Assembly (NCBI RefSeq): GCF_963667135.1
Contig: NZ_OY762974.1
Coordinates: forward strand, 1,426,001 to 1,490,000
DNA length: 64,000 nucleotides
Source of the DNA: an uncultured Macellibacteroides sp.
GTDB taxonomy: Bacteria; Bacteroidota; Bacteroidia; Bacteroidales; Tannerellaceae
Direction of reading: 5' to 3'
Shown: in pieces, positions 34,992-44,233 of the stretch
Layout of the letters: the number at the start of each line of letters is the position of its first letter
Position numbering within the stretch: the first letter of the stretch is position 1
Made by a program: the position numbers and the translations under genes
The notes under the pieces: generated by a model
The model's database searches: none
What the model saw: only the letters and a program-made list of their open reading frames with translations
Told to the model about the DNA's origin: nothing

Positions 34992-37598
34992 TCAATCTAA
35001 CTTCTTTTGTTTTAACCATTCTGACAGTAAATCGGCTATTTCAATATTATTCAGGTCCGAAAAAGGGAAATGGGTATTGCCCTTAATGCCTATTTCAGGC
35101 AGATGCACCACAGTTACATCTCCTCCATATTTATTTACAACGTCTCTCCATTTTCTTGCCATTTCCAGACGGGCACGCCAACCATCGATACCGGGATTCT
35201 CTACTTGCTTTTCGGGAATAAAGTCGCCATAATATATGATGATTGGAATTTTAGTGAGTTTCATAAAATCCTCCATCGGCACACCCTTGGCGGTGAGTGG
35301 TCCCGATGAACCAGGTATTGGATCGGGCACTTCACCATCGGGGAATACAAACCCGCTTCCGGGCTCATAAGATGCGATAGCTTTCACATTGGGATTATCT
35401 ATAGCGGTAAGCCATCCGAACCCTCCCGAATGAGAATGCGTAACAAGAATACCTTTTCCTATCTTGTTGAAAAGTGCTGAAATTGCGGAAGTGATTACCT
35501 GCGTATCAAATTCGCCCATGTTTGGGGTTATCTGACGGAAATACTGGTTGAGTGTTTCTTCACTCCTGTCGAATTGAACACCCTCAAAAAAATCAGGCCA
35601 TACACCCAAACGGAACGTACTGAACCACTCCTGTTCGTCGGGGGTCGGTTTAATGGTAACCGGAACGGTAGAGCGTCCGGCATTGCCCCGGCGGGGTTGG
35701 GTGATTAGGTACACACCAAAACCCCTACGCAGGAATATATTCTGAAAACCGTCACGTCCGTCGGGGGTTGTCTCCCACGTTTTCGAGAATTGTCCTATAC
35801 CGTGCCAGAACACTAAAGGCAGTCTGCGTGCTTTAACAGGGATCTGGTAGGTGATATATGCGTGATCCCCGTGGAAAGTTTGTCCCTCCGGTGTCCGGGT
35901 ATAGGGGTTGAATGTCCCCGGATTGGTGATTACACTACCACCAACGGTAAAACTCCCTTGCGACTCTATAACCAAAGGTTCATTCTTCGGGTCTACCAGG
36001 TTCTCGATCACGTCCAACCTTGCTTTCTTCGGGTCGGGAGTTCCTATCGCTGAACCATCGGGACGGAACTCAATAATTTCATTCCTTCGAGGATTGTAAA
36101 GAGGCCATTCGGGTAATCCGCTACCATTGGGATTTCCGGTTTTTGCAAAGTTCGCCCAATAGGTATTCATCATCCTTGCCACTTCCTTGTCTTCCGGAGT
36201 TGTGCTATCTATTCCATAGCGGGCTTCGAGGTTGTTAAAGACATAAGGAATTTCAGAGCCATGCGGAGCACCGTTTGCGAAACGCTCACGCATGGTTGCC
36301 GGAACATACGAGAAAAGATAGACATAGGCTGGTATATCTTTTGCTGCAAAGGCATTTGCGGTAAAGCGGGCAGGCTCGGCCCAGACCTTGTCGGTGGTTA
36401 CCATCGTCATAAGTTTGGGGAAATCCAAAGTTCCATCAGGATCATAGGCAGCTATGGCTTTCTCTTTCAGATTACCGAAAAGCGATAGCAATTCTTCTTT
36501 GGAACTGGCATTGATAAAACCTCCGGGAACTTCTGCGCTATTCGATCCAATAATAATCGGGACATGTGGCTGCCTGCCTGATTTGTAAGCACTTTCGGCC
36601 GTTTCAACCACCAGTTTACCGTCTAATATGGGACCCGAATAAATGGGGATTGAAGTGGAACCATAGTTTTCCATTCCACCATCTACGATTTCCTCCACAC
36701 TTAGCGAACGTAATTTTGCGAGTGCGTTTGCATCCGTACCGTCGATTCCGTGCTTGCGTGCAAAATTGACCCCAATAGTTTCGGCCGAAACGGGATAATT
36801 CGGATCGGCATTTTCTTTACGAATTGGTCTGCCGGTCAGCACTCCGTCGCGTCCACCACCGGATTCTATGATGGCCCTATGGAAAAGACCTTTTGCCGCT
36901 GGTATTGATAAAAGCGAATGTACTGATACTCCACCGGCAGATTCACCGAAAACAGTTACTTTACCCGGATCGCCACCAAATGCGGAGATATTATCCCGCA
37001 CCCATTCGAGTACTGCGATCTGATCCATGTAAGCATAACTGCCTTTCGGTTCTTCGGGATATTCATCACTCAAAGCCGGGAAAGCAAAATGACCGAGGCG
37101 CCCCAGTCGGTAGTTGAAAGTTATAAGGATTACTTGCTGACGGGCAAACTGTTCTCCCCAAGAGGAACGGTCGGCACTGCTTCCACCCACGAAGCCACCG
37201 CCATGCACCCACACCATCACCGGAAGTTTCGCATCCTTACCCCCTCCGGCCGGTAGCCAGATATTAAGGTAAAGGCAATCTTCCAACGATCCCTGTGCTA
37301 TTTCCCCTGAGCCACGCGGCCATCCTGCCTGTGCACAGTTTGCCTTGAAATTGCTTGCATCGAGTTCTCCCTGCCAAGGTTGTACTGGTTGTGGCGCTCT
37401 CCAACGGTATTCTCCCACCGGTGGTGCGGCATACGGTATTCCTTTGAAACTGGCAACTCCATCTTTTTCAACACCTCTTACAATCCCTGATGAAATACGG
37501 ACAGAAGTAGACGAAGCCGCAATATCCCCGATCCCACGGTTTTGAGCCTGCAAGGAACTTCCGATAATAATTACAAGAACCAATAGTATCTTTTTCAT
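34992..37598 (-). CDS. Secreted fusion of a type B carboxylesterase and a second alpha/beta-hydrolase
   Basis: 868 residues from the ATG at 37598 (preceded by AAAGGT), with signal peptide LLVLVIIIGSSLQAQ. Residues ~35-520 form a type B carboxylesterase: GVASFKGIPYAAPPVGEYRW, the Cys-containing EDCLYLNIWLP, GGGFVGG (oxyanion), VTVFGESAGGVSVHSLLSIP (nucleophile Ser) and GAPHGSEIPYVF (His). Residues ~560-868 are a separate alpha/beta-hydrolase: LPLVFWHGIGQFSKTWETTP, ILVTHSHSGGFGWLTAIDNP (GxSxG-like HSHSG) and PEIGIKGNTHFPFSDLNN (His). Both halves keep plausible triads, so the protein may perform two ester hydrolyses in turn. First gene of the operon and divergent from the AraC regulator. Confidence 0.88.
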   Translation of the reverse strand: MKKILLVLVIIIGSSLQAQNRGIGDIAASSTSVRISSGIVRGVEKDGVASFKGIPYAAPPVGEYRWRAPQPVQPWQGELDASNFKANCAQAGWPRGSGEIAQGSLEDCLYLNIWLPAGGGKDAKLPVMVWVHGGGFVGGSSADRSSWGEQFARQQVILITFNYRLGRLGHFAFPALSDEYPEEPKGSYAYMDQIAVLEWVRDNISAFGGDPGKVTVFGESAGGVSVHSLLSIPAAKGLFHRAIIESGGGRDGVLTGRPIRKENADPNYPVSAETIGVNFARKHGIDGTDANALAKLRSLSVEEIVDGGMENYGSTSIPIYSGPILDGKLVVETAESAYKSGRQPHVPIIIGSNSAEVPGGFINASSKEELLSLFGNLKEKAIAAYDPDGTLDFPKLMTMVTTDKVWAEPARFTANAFAAKDIPAYVYLFSYVPATMRERFANGAPHGSEIPYVFNNLEARYGIDSTTPEDKEVARMMNTYWANFAKTGNPNGSGLPEWPLYNPRRNEIIEFRPDGSAIGTPDPKKARLDVIENLVDPKNEPLVIESQGSFTVGGSVITNPGTFNPYTRTPEGQTFHGDHAYITYQIPVKARRLPLVFWHGIGQFSKTWETTPDGRDGFQNIFLRRGFGVYLITQPRRGNAGRSTVPVTIKPTPDEQEWFSTFRLGVWPDFFEGVQFDRSEETLNQYFRQITPNMGEFDTQVITSAISALFNKIGKGILVTHSHSGGFGWLTAIDNPNVKAIASYEPGSGFVFPDGEVPDPIPGSSGPLTAKGVPMEDFMKLTKIPIIIYYGDFIPEKQVENPGIDGWRARLEMARKWRDVVNKYGGDVTVVHLPEIGIKGNTHFPFSDLNNIEIADLLSEWLKQKKLD

Positions 37599-37773
37599 AC
37601 CTTTATATATTATTAAATTCCATACCATTTTCATTAATGACAAATTTCGGGCTTTAGTATATTATAACCGTATACACTTTACTGTTTGTTCTACCAATAT
37701 TACTGATTACCACGGGAATATAACCATTTTTCTATTGAAATAATTAAATTTGCACTAACAAATTACGACTGCA

Positions 37774-38673
37774 ATGAAAAAGGTTCTCAATTTTGATACG
37801 ATTAGCGAATACAACGATTTTAACAATCACGAAACGTTACATCCGTTAGTGAGTGTGATTGATTTTTCAAAAGCAAAAGAACGGACGGGGAATACAATGA
37901 ATTTCGGAATTTATTGTATCTTTCTGAAAGAGGTTAATTGCGGTGATTTGAAATACGGGCGCCATTATTACGACTATCAGAAGGGGACACTGGTATTTAT
38001 AGCTCCCGGACAGTTTATAGACGTCGAAAATAAAACGGACTTCTACCAACCGATGGGGAATGCGCTGGTTTTCCATCCCGACCTGATACGAGGCACTTCA
38101 CTAGCCGGACGGATGAATGACTATACCTTTTTCAATTACAACACCAACGAAGCCTTGCATTTGTCGGAAAAGGAACGTCATCTGGTGCTTGATTTGTTTT
38201 CTAAAATAAATGACGAGCTGCAACATTCGGTTGACAAGCATAGCAAGAAATTGATTGCTTCCAGTATCGAGCTTTTCCTCAATTACTGCGAACGTTTTTA
38301 TGACCGCCAATTCATTACCCGGGAGGATGTCAATAAAGGTATTTTGGAAAGGTTTGAAAACTTATTGAGAGGCTATTTTTCATCGGATAATCCTACGGAA
38401 ATAGGTTTGCCATCTGTCGCTTATTGCGCTGACGAACTCAATCTGTCGGCAAATTATTTTGGAGATTTAATCAGGAAAGAAACGGGAAAATCTGCGAAGG
38501 AATACATCCAGTCCAAAATCATTGACGTTGCCAAAGACGAACTCGTAGATAGCGATAAAACTATCAACGAGATTGCCTATGAACTAGGGTTTAAATACCC
38601 GCAGCATTTCAGCCGGATGTTTAAAAAAACGGCCGGTACATCTCCAAGCGAGTATAGGACAAAAAATGCCTAA
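37774..38673 (+). CDS. AraC-family transcriptional regulator
   Basis: 299 residues, cytoplasmic. The N-terminal ~170 residues resemble an AraC-type effector-binding region (FGIYCIFLKEVNCGDLKYGR, GTLVFIAPGQFIDVENKTDF). The C-terminal double helix-turn-helix is clear: LSANYFGDLIRKETGKSAKE and KTINEIAYELGFKYPQHFSR, ending MFKKTAGTSPSEYRTKNA. It is divergent from the five-gene esterase operon, with 175 bases between the starts, and is the likely activator of that operon in response to a substrate. TAAATTTG at 37745-37752 is a -7 element for this gene. Confidence 0.92.
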   Translation: MKKVLNFDTISEYNDFNNHETLHPLVSVIDFSKAKERTGNTMNFGIYCIFLKEVNCGDLKYGRHYYDYQKGTLVFIAPGQFIDVENKTDFYQPMGNALVFHPDLIRGTSLAGRMNDYTFFNYNTNEALHLSEKERHLVLDLFSKINDELQHSVDKHSKKLIASSIELFLNYCERFYDRQFITREDVNKGILERFENLLRGYFSSDNPTEIGLPSVAYCADELNLSANYFGDLIRKETGKSAKEYIQSKIIDVAKDELVDSDKTINEIAYELGFKYPQHFSRMFKKTAGTSPSEYRTKNA

Positions 38674-38724
38674 ACCCCATCTCCCTCTGTTTTCCCGGCC
38701 GGTGCTTTAGTTTCTTTTAATTAT

Positions 38725-40311
38725 TCACTCTTTCTTGATGCCAAACATGGTATTGGGGCGGCCTAACTCGTTTGCTATTACCCGGAGGCGTTGATTGGTG
38801 TTTGCCAGCTGCTTCAATACTTCGGCACGGGGTTCGCCGTCGGAAGTGTAAAAGAGTACCCGCATGATGCTTTCTACTTCCCTGCGCAACTGCTGCTCCA
38901 TGCTTTCTAAGCGGGGGCGTTCGTGTTGGTTTTGCTTGTTGTATTGCAGGATATCCAACTCTTCGTCGGTAAATAGGTGAGCCACCTTTTCGAATTCCGG
39001 CAAAAGGGTTACCTTAACCAGGCGTTGATTCCCATTGGCTTCGGTAGTTGCTTCGCCTTGAACTTCATCCCTGCTTTGTCCGTTACTGTTGCCATCACCA
39101 TTAAGGAAACTTGGAAAACTTGCTTCCGGCTGATTGTCTGCATACTTGATTCGGTAATTGTTGCAGGTGCATTCGCGGTAGATGGAGCGGAAGGCCTCTT
39201 TGCCGAGTTTGCGGAACAGGGAGTCGGGGTCTTCGCCATCGGGGAGTTGACAGTTCATTACGGAGATACCTGCTTTAAGTAATTGGGAGGCGATACGGGA
39301 TGCGGCTTTTTGTCCGGCTGAGTCGTTGTCGAGTACCAACGATACACGGCGGGTGTATTGTTTTAGTAATTCAATCTGTGCTTCGGATAGTGCCGATCCG
39401 CACAAGGCAACGGTGTTTGTATTACCTGCGGCGTGCATGGCAATGCAATCCTTTGGGCCTTCCACAATATCCACGTATCCTTCCCGCCGGATGGAGTCTA
39501 TTGCCTGGTACAATCCGTAAATCACCTTGCTCTTGTTGTACAAGGCGCTGTTGGCGCTGTTGATGTACTTTGCCACCTTTCCGCTTGCAGCCGAATCGCC
39601 TTTTAGAGCGGACCTGCAAGTAAAGCCGACCAATGTGCCCCTTTCGTTGTGGATAGGGAAAGCAATGCGTCCCCGGAACTGAGCAAATCCTCGTGAAGGA
39701 TACATGGGCACCAACCCTACGCCAAAATCCACATAGGCCTGGCAAAGTTCGGGGCAGTCCGGCTGATACCCGTACCATGTTCTCGTAAAGCTTACATTTT
39801 CATCCGCCATGGCTTGGAGTTGTGCCGGTGTTGCCTCGGGTGCTTTAGGTTGAGTTGTTTCCGAAGCAGGTGCCAACGGAGCAAAGAAACCTTCGTCTTC
39901 TTCGGCACAACTGCTAGTAACCTGTTCGGTTGCAATAGGGGAATTTTCAATGGCTTTGTTATTTTCGTTGCTGCTTTTTGCAACGGGCTTCCCGTTACTG
40001 GCAACAGGTTTATTATAACCGGCTGCCGGCCCGCCGTGGCGGGAGCAGATCAGGTTAAGGGCCTCGGGGAACGTGCAATTCTCTTTTTCCATGACGAATG
40101 AGATGGCGTCGCCTCCCTTGTTGCAGACATAGCAGGCCCACTTGCCTTTGTTGGTATTTACATGCATGGACGGATTTTTATCTGCATGGAACGGACAATG
40201 GATTAAGGCTTTGCCGTTGTGGTTTACCATTAGCGGAGCATACCAGCCCATAACGGTTTCAAGTTTAACGTGATCTTCAATATATTGAGATTGTGGTGAA
40301 TGTTTTTTCAT
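38725..40311 (-). CDS. DnaG-like primase with CHC2 zinc finger and TOPRIM domain
   Basis: 528 residues from the ATG at 40311, where MKKHSPQSQYIEDHVKLETV begins the conserved domain; the longer frame to 40467 overlaps the helicase gene and is unlikely. The zinc finger shows ALIHCPFHADKNPSM and KWACYVCNKGGDAISFVMEK. The TOPRIM part has YVDIVEGPKDCIAMHAAG and VSLVLDNDSAGQKAA. It makes RNA primers for the element's replication with the DnaB-like helicase encoded upstream. The last 45 codons exist again as a remnant at 31954-32091. It is not the chromosomal dnaG, whose architecture has a helicase-binding C-domain. Confidence 0.92.
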   Translation of the reverse strand: MKKHSPQSQYIEDHVKLETVMGWYAPLMVNHNGKALIHCPFHADKNPSMHVNTNKGKWACYVCNKGGDAISFVMEKENCTFPEALNLICSRHGGPAAGYNKPVASNGKPVAKSSNENNKAIENSPIATEQVTSSCAEEDEGFFAPLAPASETTQPKAPEATPAQLQAMADENVSFTRTWYGYQPDCPELCQAYVDFGVGLVPMYPSRGFAQFRGRIAFPIHNERGTLVGFTCRSALKGDSAASGKVAKYINSANSALYNKSKVIYGLYQAIDSIRREGYVDIVEGPKDCIAMHAAGNTNTVALCGSALSEAQIELLKQYTRRVSLVLDNDSAGQKAASRIASQLLKAGISVMNCQLPDGEDPDSLFRKLGKEAFRSIYRECTCNNYRIKYADNQPEASFPSFLNGDGNSNGQSRDEVQGEATTEANGNQRLVKVTLLPEFEKVAHLFTDEELDILQYNKQNQHERPRLESMEQQLRREVESIMRVLFYTSDGEPRAEVLKQLANTNQRLRVIANELGRPNTMFGIKKE

Positions 40312-40321
40312 GGTATAAGTG

Positions 40322-41686
40322 TTATTTCTTTTTGTGGAAAAAAGGGATGTAGTCCCATAATTTAGTAAAACTTGAGTTGTGGTGGAAGCGAGCCTGCCCA
40401 ATTGCCCCGTGTCTGTTTTTGAGGACAAGCAGTTTGGATATACCGATAAGTGATGAACCATCTTCATCCTCTGTTAAACCCAACCTGTCCGGGCGATACA
40501 GGAAACTTACCACATCCGAGGTCTGTTCTATCACCCCCGAACTACGTAAATCGGCCAGTACGGGTAATTTGTACTTATCGCCCCGTCGTTCAATCTCGCG
40601 GTTCATCTGCGAGACCACGATAATGGGTATCTTGCACTTTACCGCCAGCGCCTTTAGCATGTTGATGTTCTTTCCAATGGCTGTGTCCTGGTTATCTTTG
40701 GAATCGCTTGCACCCTCAATCATCTGCAGGTAGTCGATTGCCAGCACATCGCATTTTCCACGCTTAGTGGCAAGCATGGTTTCGGTAACAATACTCTCCA
40801 TGCGGGCATTTCCCATAAAGCGCACATCCATTTTCACCTCCTGCAGCGTCCCGTCTATCAGGTCTTTTACCTGGTTTTCTTCAGCTTCGGTAAGCACCCC
40901 TTTACGCAAGGAGTTGGAGTTTATCTCCGTTAGCATGGCAATGGTACGGTTGGCGGTATCGTAATCTGCCATTTCGGAGTTTACCATCCGCACATAGTGG
41001 CCCTTCTGTGCAATCTCTTTGAGTAAAAACAGCGTGATCATGGATTTACCTTCCGACGGACGTGCCGCCATGGTGTATAATTCCCCGGGGAAGAAACCAC
41101 CACCGGTAAGCTTATCGAATTCCGCAAATCCCGAAGCAATAGCCCGGCTTTCCAAACCCTCTTCGCGGTTCTTGATAAAGTCTTTCCAGTTTTCCTGAAC
41201 CAGTTCCTGTATAGAGCGCGCCTGATCGCCGGTAACATCCTCGTTAAAGAGTTCGTCCACGCCTTTATACATCAACCCAACAATCAGGTTTATATCCTTG
41301 GACGTATCTCCCAGCGACGACATCAGCGTCATATAAAGGGCCGAAAGCCTGCGGCGTAAATAATCATCCTTTACAAGCCTGGCATATTCCTCCACGTTGC
41401 TCGAATCCAGCACACAGGTAAACAACTCCATATCGTAGTTTAGTCCGCCCATTTTGCGGTACAACTCTTCGTCCAGCAACTTCATTTCCCGGTCTATCAG
41501 CAGCGGATCGATACCGATGCCCTTGTTGAACAGCGACACCATGCCCCTGAAAATAAGCCCTAAATTTGCATCCTCAAACATGTGAGCCGAGACTCTTTCT
41601 ACCACAGTAGACATTACCGCCGCATTGGCGAATACGGATCCGAGAACCGCCTTTTGATAAAATAAACTTCTGTCTGTACTTTCCAT
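40322..41686 (-). CDS. DnaB-like replicative helicase
   Basis: 454 residues. The N-terminal domain (QKAVLGSVFANAAVMSTVVE) is followed by a RecA-like ATPase: Walker A ARPSEGKSMITLFLLKEIAQ, Walker B CDVLAIDYLQMIEG, IIVVSQMNREIERRGDKYKL and LADLRSSGVIEQTSDVVSFL are DnaB signatures. It unwinds DNA as a hexamer ahead of a replication fork. It lies directly upstream of the primase (10 bases), as in phage or plasmid replication modules, and is shorter and more divergent than chromosomal DnaB. Confidence 0.95.
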   Translation of the reverse strand: MESTDRSLFYQKAVLGSVFANAAVMSTVVERVSAHMFEDANLGLIFRGMVSLFNKGIGIDPLLIDREMKLLDEELYRKMGGLNYDMELFTCVLDSSNVEEYARLVKDDYLRRRLSALYMTLMSSLGDTSKDINLIVGLMYKGVDELFNEDVTGDQARSIQELVQENWKDFIKNREEGLESRAIASGFAEFDKLTGGGFFPGELYTMAARPSEGKSMITLFLLKEIAQKGHYVRMVNSEMADYDTANRTIAMLTEINSNSLRKGVLTEAEENQVKDLIDGTLQEVKMDVRFMGNARMESIVTETMLATKRGKCDVLAIDYLQMIEGASDSKDNQDTAIGKNINMLKALAVKCKIPIIVVSQMNREIERRGDKYKLPVLADLRSSGVIEQTSDVVSFLYRPDRLGLTEDEDGSSLIGISKLLVLKNRHGAIGQARFHHNSSFTKLWDYIPFFHKKK

Positions 41687-41709
41687 AAGTTAAGATTTAT
41701 AATAATTAA

Positions 41710-42198
41710 TCAGTTGTTGTTTTGTGATTGCCTGCCCAATGGATGATCTTTAAGGCAAAGCCGTTGCGGATTGTTATCCTGATTCTCCCTGGGCTTTTTC
41801 TCTTCTTTGACCGGCTTGGTAGCTGTATCCCGCAGGGTTCCCGCCAACCGATCGTAATACCGTATCGAGATATGCGAAATGCCACCAATTTGTTCCACCT
41901 CAATCAGGTTAAGCTCTTTAAGCTCCTTTATCAGGATTTTGATCTTTTTTAGTTTTATATGCAGACACTTTGCAATCTCGGTTTGCGAACAAATAATTTG
42001 TCCTCTTTGGCAATCAAGCTGCGTGTTCTGCTTGTCTACCGTTCCCTTTTTGAAAAAGCTCTGGGTATAGAGGTATTCGTACAGATCGGCAAGCAGGCGA
42101 TCCTCGGGATCATCACTGTAGCGAAGCTTAAAAATAAGACGAGGCATCCGGATATAAGCGGATTGCAGTAAATCGTCAAGTGTGAAATTCTTTTTCAT
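41710..42198 (-). CDS. Helix-turn-helix protein, possible replication initiator or regulator of the module
   Basis: 162 residues, Lys-rich. The N-terminal part (TLDDLLQSAYIRMPRLIFKL) and a central winged-helix-like segment (GQIICSQTEIAKCLHIKLKK, IKILIKELKELNLIEVEQIG) resemble phage replication-organizer or replisome-organizer proteins that load DnaB. The C-terminal 35 residues are charged and look disordered. It is 23 bases upstream of the helicase gene. Identification rests on the winged-helix look and gene order only. Confidence 0.65.
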   Translation of the reverse strand: MKKNFTLDDLLQSAYIRMPRLIFKLRYSDDPEDRLLADLYEYLYTQSFFKKGTVDKQNTQLDCQRGQIICSQTEIAKCLHIKLKKIKILIKELKELNLIEVEQIGGISHISIRYYDRLAGTLRDTATKPVKEEKKPRENQDNNPQRLCLKDHPLGRQSQNNN

Positions 42199-42523
42199 TT
42201 CGTTTTAAATTATCAGTTTACAAAATCATCAACAAAAAACAAATAAATAATGGTCCGTATAAGTGGACCAGCCATCTGTTTGAAATTGTGTTAGTTACAG
42301 AGGTTTTTGACCAGGGGTTTGGCTAAGCCCATCCTTAAGTATATTATATAATAAATATTAATCTATAATCATAAGGCCTAAAGGCGTTAACCCGTTACCG
42401 CTGTAACCCATAACCGATGGCAAATGAAAACAAAAGACCCCGAATTACAAATATGCGGCAATCTCATATTTTCAAATGTTAAAGCCTTTTACTGGAGCGG
42501 GTTTTCAGAGATTAACTCATTGA
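42199..42523. other. AT-rich gap in the replication module
   Basis: No gene fits in these 325 bases. Near 42380-42415 there is a cluster of GTTAAC/GTTACC/GTAACC-like words, including the inverted repeat GTTAC (42394-42398) / GTAAC (42403-42407). Because it lies just upstream of a putative initiator and helicase it could hold initiator-binding sites or an origin, but this is a guess from position. Confidence 0.3.
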
Positions 42524-43051
42524 TCACCACTCCTCAAGGTTCTTCTTTTTTGTGGCTATAAATTGGACTACATGATTGATAAGATTATCGGGCTTTTTAA
42601 CCCTATATTTTACGAAGGCATTCTTAATACTTTCGTCTTGCAAACCGAGGTCAAAATGTAAATTCATAAAGTCGATTAATTGGGCTCTTGGGCATTCGCC
42701 AAATACACCATATTCCTTTAAATGACAAAAAACCACAAAGAGTATTATCCTCATATTCCGATCAATAGGTATCTTTTCTTCTGGTGTAACGTCGCCTATA
42801 ACAAAGCCTCCAACTACCTGCCGGAAACAATCTTTTACGTTCTCTGCCAGCTTTCGCCAATGCTTACCCAGCGACTCCATACACTCCCACGACCAGCATA
42901 CTAAACGCATCAAACAGCGCTCTCTTTCCTCTTGGTTTTCTATGGCTAAAACAGCCTCTTTTAGATGGCTAATTGAGGGTTGTTTTAAACCGCATATTTG
43001 AATTATATAATTGATTCCGAAACGCTCAAAATTTAAAGATTCTTCACACAT
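42524..43051 (-). CDS. Hypothetical protein of the replication module
   Basis: About 175 residues from the ATG at 43051; an in-frame ATG at 43105 adds an unconvincing hydrophobic start. Predicted mostly helical, with GLKQPSISHLKEAVLAIENQ, ERERCLMRLVCWSWECMES and a C-terminal basic end (YRVKKPDNLINHVVQFIATK). I do not recognise a family. Codon use and position suggest it belongs with the adjacent replication genes. The promoter for it is probably in the palindromic cluster at 43124-43195. Confidence 0.65.
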   Translation of the reverse strand: MCEESLNFERFGINYIIQICGLKQPSISHLKEAVLAIENQEERERCLMRLVCWSWECMESLGKHWRKLAENVKDCFRQVVGGFVIGDVTPEEKIPIDRNMRIILFVVFCHLKEYGVFGECPRAQLIDFMNLHFDLGLQDESIKNAFVKYRVKKPDNLINHVVQFIATKKKNLEEW

Positions 43052-43123
43052 AAGTAGGTAAATGGTTAATATTATTAAATTGGTTGTATGTTTAAAAGAA
43101 GACAAAAGCGTGGCTGGTCGTTC

Positions 43124-43195
43124 ATATATCTTTGAGTTACGAAAGATATAATTATCGACGATGAAAGATATATCTTTGGAATGTCAAAGATATAA
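43124..43195. promoter_or_regulatory. Cluster of AAAGATAT half-sites with promoter-like elements on both strands
   Basis: Within 72 bases, TATCTTTG occurs on the plus strand at 43127-43134 and 43171-43178, and its complement CAAAGATA at 43185-43192. AAAGATAT also occurs at 43142-43149 and in the perfect 14-bp palindrome AAAGATATATCTTT (43164-43177). TATCTTTG fits the -7 consensus TAnnTTTG, so this region may hold opposing promoters overlapped by operator sites. It lies between the 193-codon gene and the DUF4248 gene. Confidence 0.55.
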
Positions 43196-43248
43196 TCTCG
43201 AGCAAGCTACAACGGCTTACCTACAACATGCTTTTTGAATTTGGGAAA

Positions 43249-43476
43249 TTACGGAGCCCCAAGGCAGTCGAACATGACCGAAATCTGTTTGGGACTAAAC
43301 CGTCGTTGTCCTTTTTTCCAACCGTCTGCCTGCAGACGGGTTATCAGATTGGGATGTCTTTCCATCCAACGAAGCAACTGCTTGGTTGCTGCCGAAACAG
43401 ACAACGAGGGTGAATACAGTTGGCTGAGTTCAGCCATAGAGTAACTTTTAATACAGTGTTCTTCAAAAATTTTCAT
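43249..43476 (-). CDS. DUF4248-type small protein
   Basis: 75 residues. MKIFEEHCIKSYSMAELSQL, KQLLRWMERHPNLITRLQAD and GWKKGQRRFSPKQISVMFDC match the DUF4248 family, which is restricted to Bacteroidales and found next to HU-like and primase/helicase genes, often beside capsule loci or phage-like modules. A short helix-turn-helix is possible (MAELSQLYSPSLSVSAATKQ). Its role is unknown. Confidence 0.8.
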   Translation of the reverse strand: MKIFEEHCIKSYSMAELSQLYSPSLSVSAATKQLLRWMERHPNLITRLQADGWKKGQRRFSPKQISVMFDCLGAP

Positions 43477-43660
43477 AGCTTGTTTAAGCGTTAACCGTTA
43501 TAGCACAAATATACAAAGAATTAATTGAAAGACAAAACTAATTAATCATTATTTAGGAAATAAATGTCCTTTTTTTAGATATAAATGGAAATAATCTCCC
43601 ATAAATCGAACTAACCGTACGTAAACTACCATACCCCGCAAACAGCCGGGTGGGTGGTTG

Positions 43661-43668
43661 TATCTTTG
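43661..43668 (+). promoter_or_regulatory. -7 element of the HU-like gene
   Basis: TATCTTTG matches TAnnTTTG, 51 bases before the ATG. No TTTG is found 19 bases upstream, so the promoter may need help from another factor. Apart from this, 43477-43718 is AT-rich with nothing else recognisable. Confidence 0.45.
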
Positions 43669-43718
43669 CATTGTTACGTAACGAAAAGATTTCATTAACC
43701 CTTAAAAATTAAAAGCTT

Positions 43719-44150
43719 ATGTCTTTAAAATTTTCACTCGTTCGCAGAAAGGATATGACTAAAGGAGCCCCTGCCGATCAAAAAATGTTTTATGGTTTAA
43801 CCCGCGTGTCTAACAAAATGGATTTGGAAAAGTTGTGCGACGAAATTGCCGGACGCAGTACTGCCAGTCGTGGCGATGTGAAGTTGGTCCTTGAAGGATT
43901 GATTTACGAATTGTCAAGTAAGCTATCCGAAGGATATGCCATCTCCCTGGGAACTTTTGGAACTTTCCGTTTAACCAATGGTTCGAAAGGCGTTTTAACG
44001 GAAGAAGAATTTTCTAGCTCCTTGTTTAACAAAGCCCGCATTACGTTTTCGCCGGGAACGATGCTTCGCGACGTGGTAAGCGACCTTAAGTACGAAAGAA
44101 TGCAGGTAGTAACCGTAACCGAAGCGTGTACCAAAGAACACCTGGTTTAA
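43719..44150 (+). CDS. HU-like DNA-binding protein
   Basis: 143 residues. MSLKFSLVRRKDMTKGAPAD, the HU/IHF-type region LCDEIAGRSTASRGDVKLVL and EGYAISLGTFGTFRLTNGSK identify the Bacteroidales HU-like family (longer than the ~90 residues of HU, with a divergent extra N-terminal strand region). It bends or coats DNA. Here it precedes a peptidoglycan hydrolase gene, the standard arrangement of such modules in Bacteroidales. Confidence 0.9.
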   Translation: MSLKFSLVRRKDMTKGAPADQKMFYGLTRVSNKMDLEKLCDEIAGRSTASRGDVKLVLEGLIYELSSKLSEGYAISLGTFGTFRLTNGSKGVLTEEEFSSSLFNKARITFSPGTMLRDVVSDLKYERMQVVTVTEACTKEHLV

Positions 44151-44156
44151 CCATCC

Positions 44157-44193
44157 GATTGTACCCCGGGGCACAAGCCTTAGGGGTACAATC
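44157..44193 (+). terminator. Hairpin after the HU-like gene
   Basis: GATTGTACCCC (44157-44167) pairs perfectly with GGGGTACAATC (44183-44193), followed by CTTTT. It may end the HU transcript or attenuate expression into the hydrolase gene 40 bases downstream. Confidence 0.7.
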
Positions 44194-44233
44194 CTTTTAA
44201 AAAAACAACACTAACCCTTACACTTTTTCCATC

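Noticed and set aside
38725-41686. Chromosomal dnaG and dnaB
   Set aside because: Both proteins are divergent and shorter, sit in a compact two-gene module beside accessory genes, and the primase has a duplicate remnant; they belong to an element.
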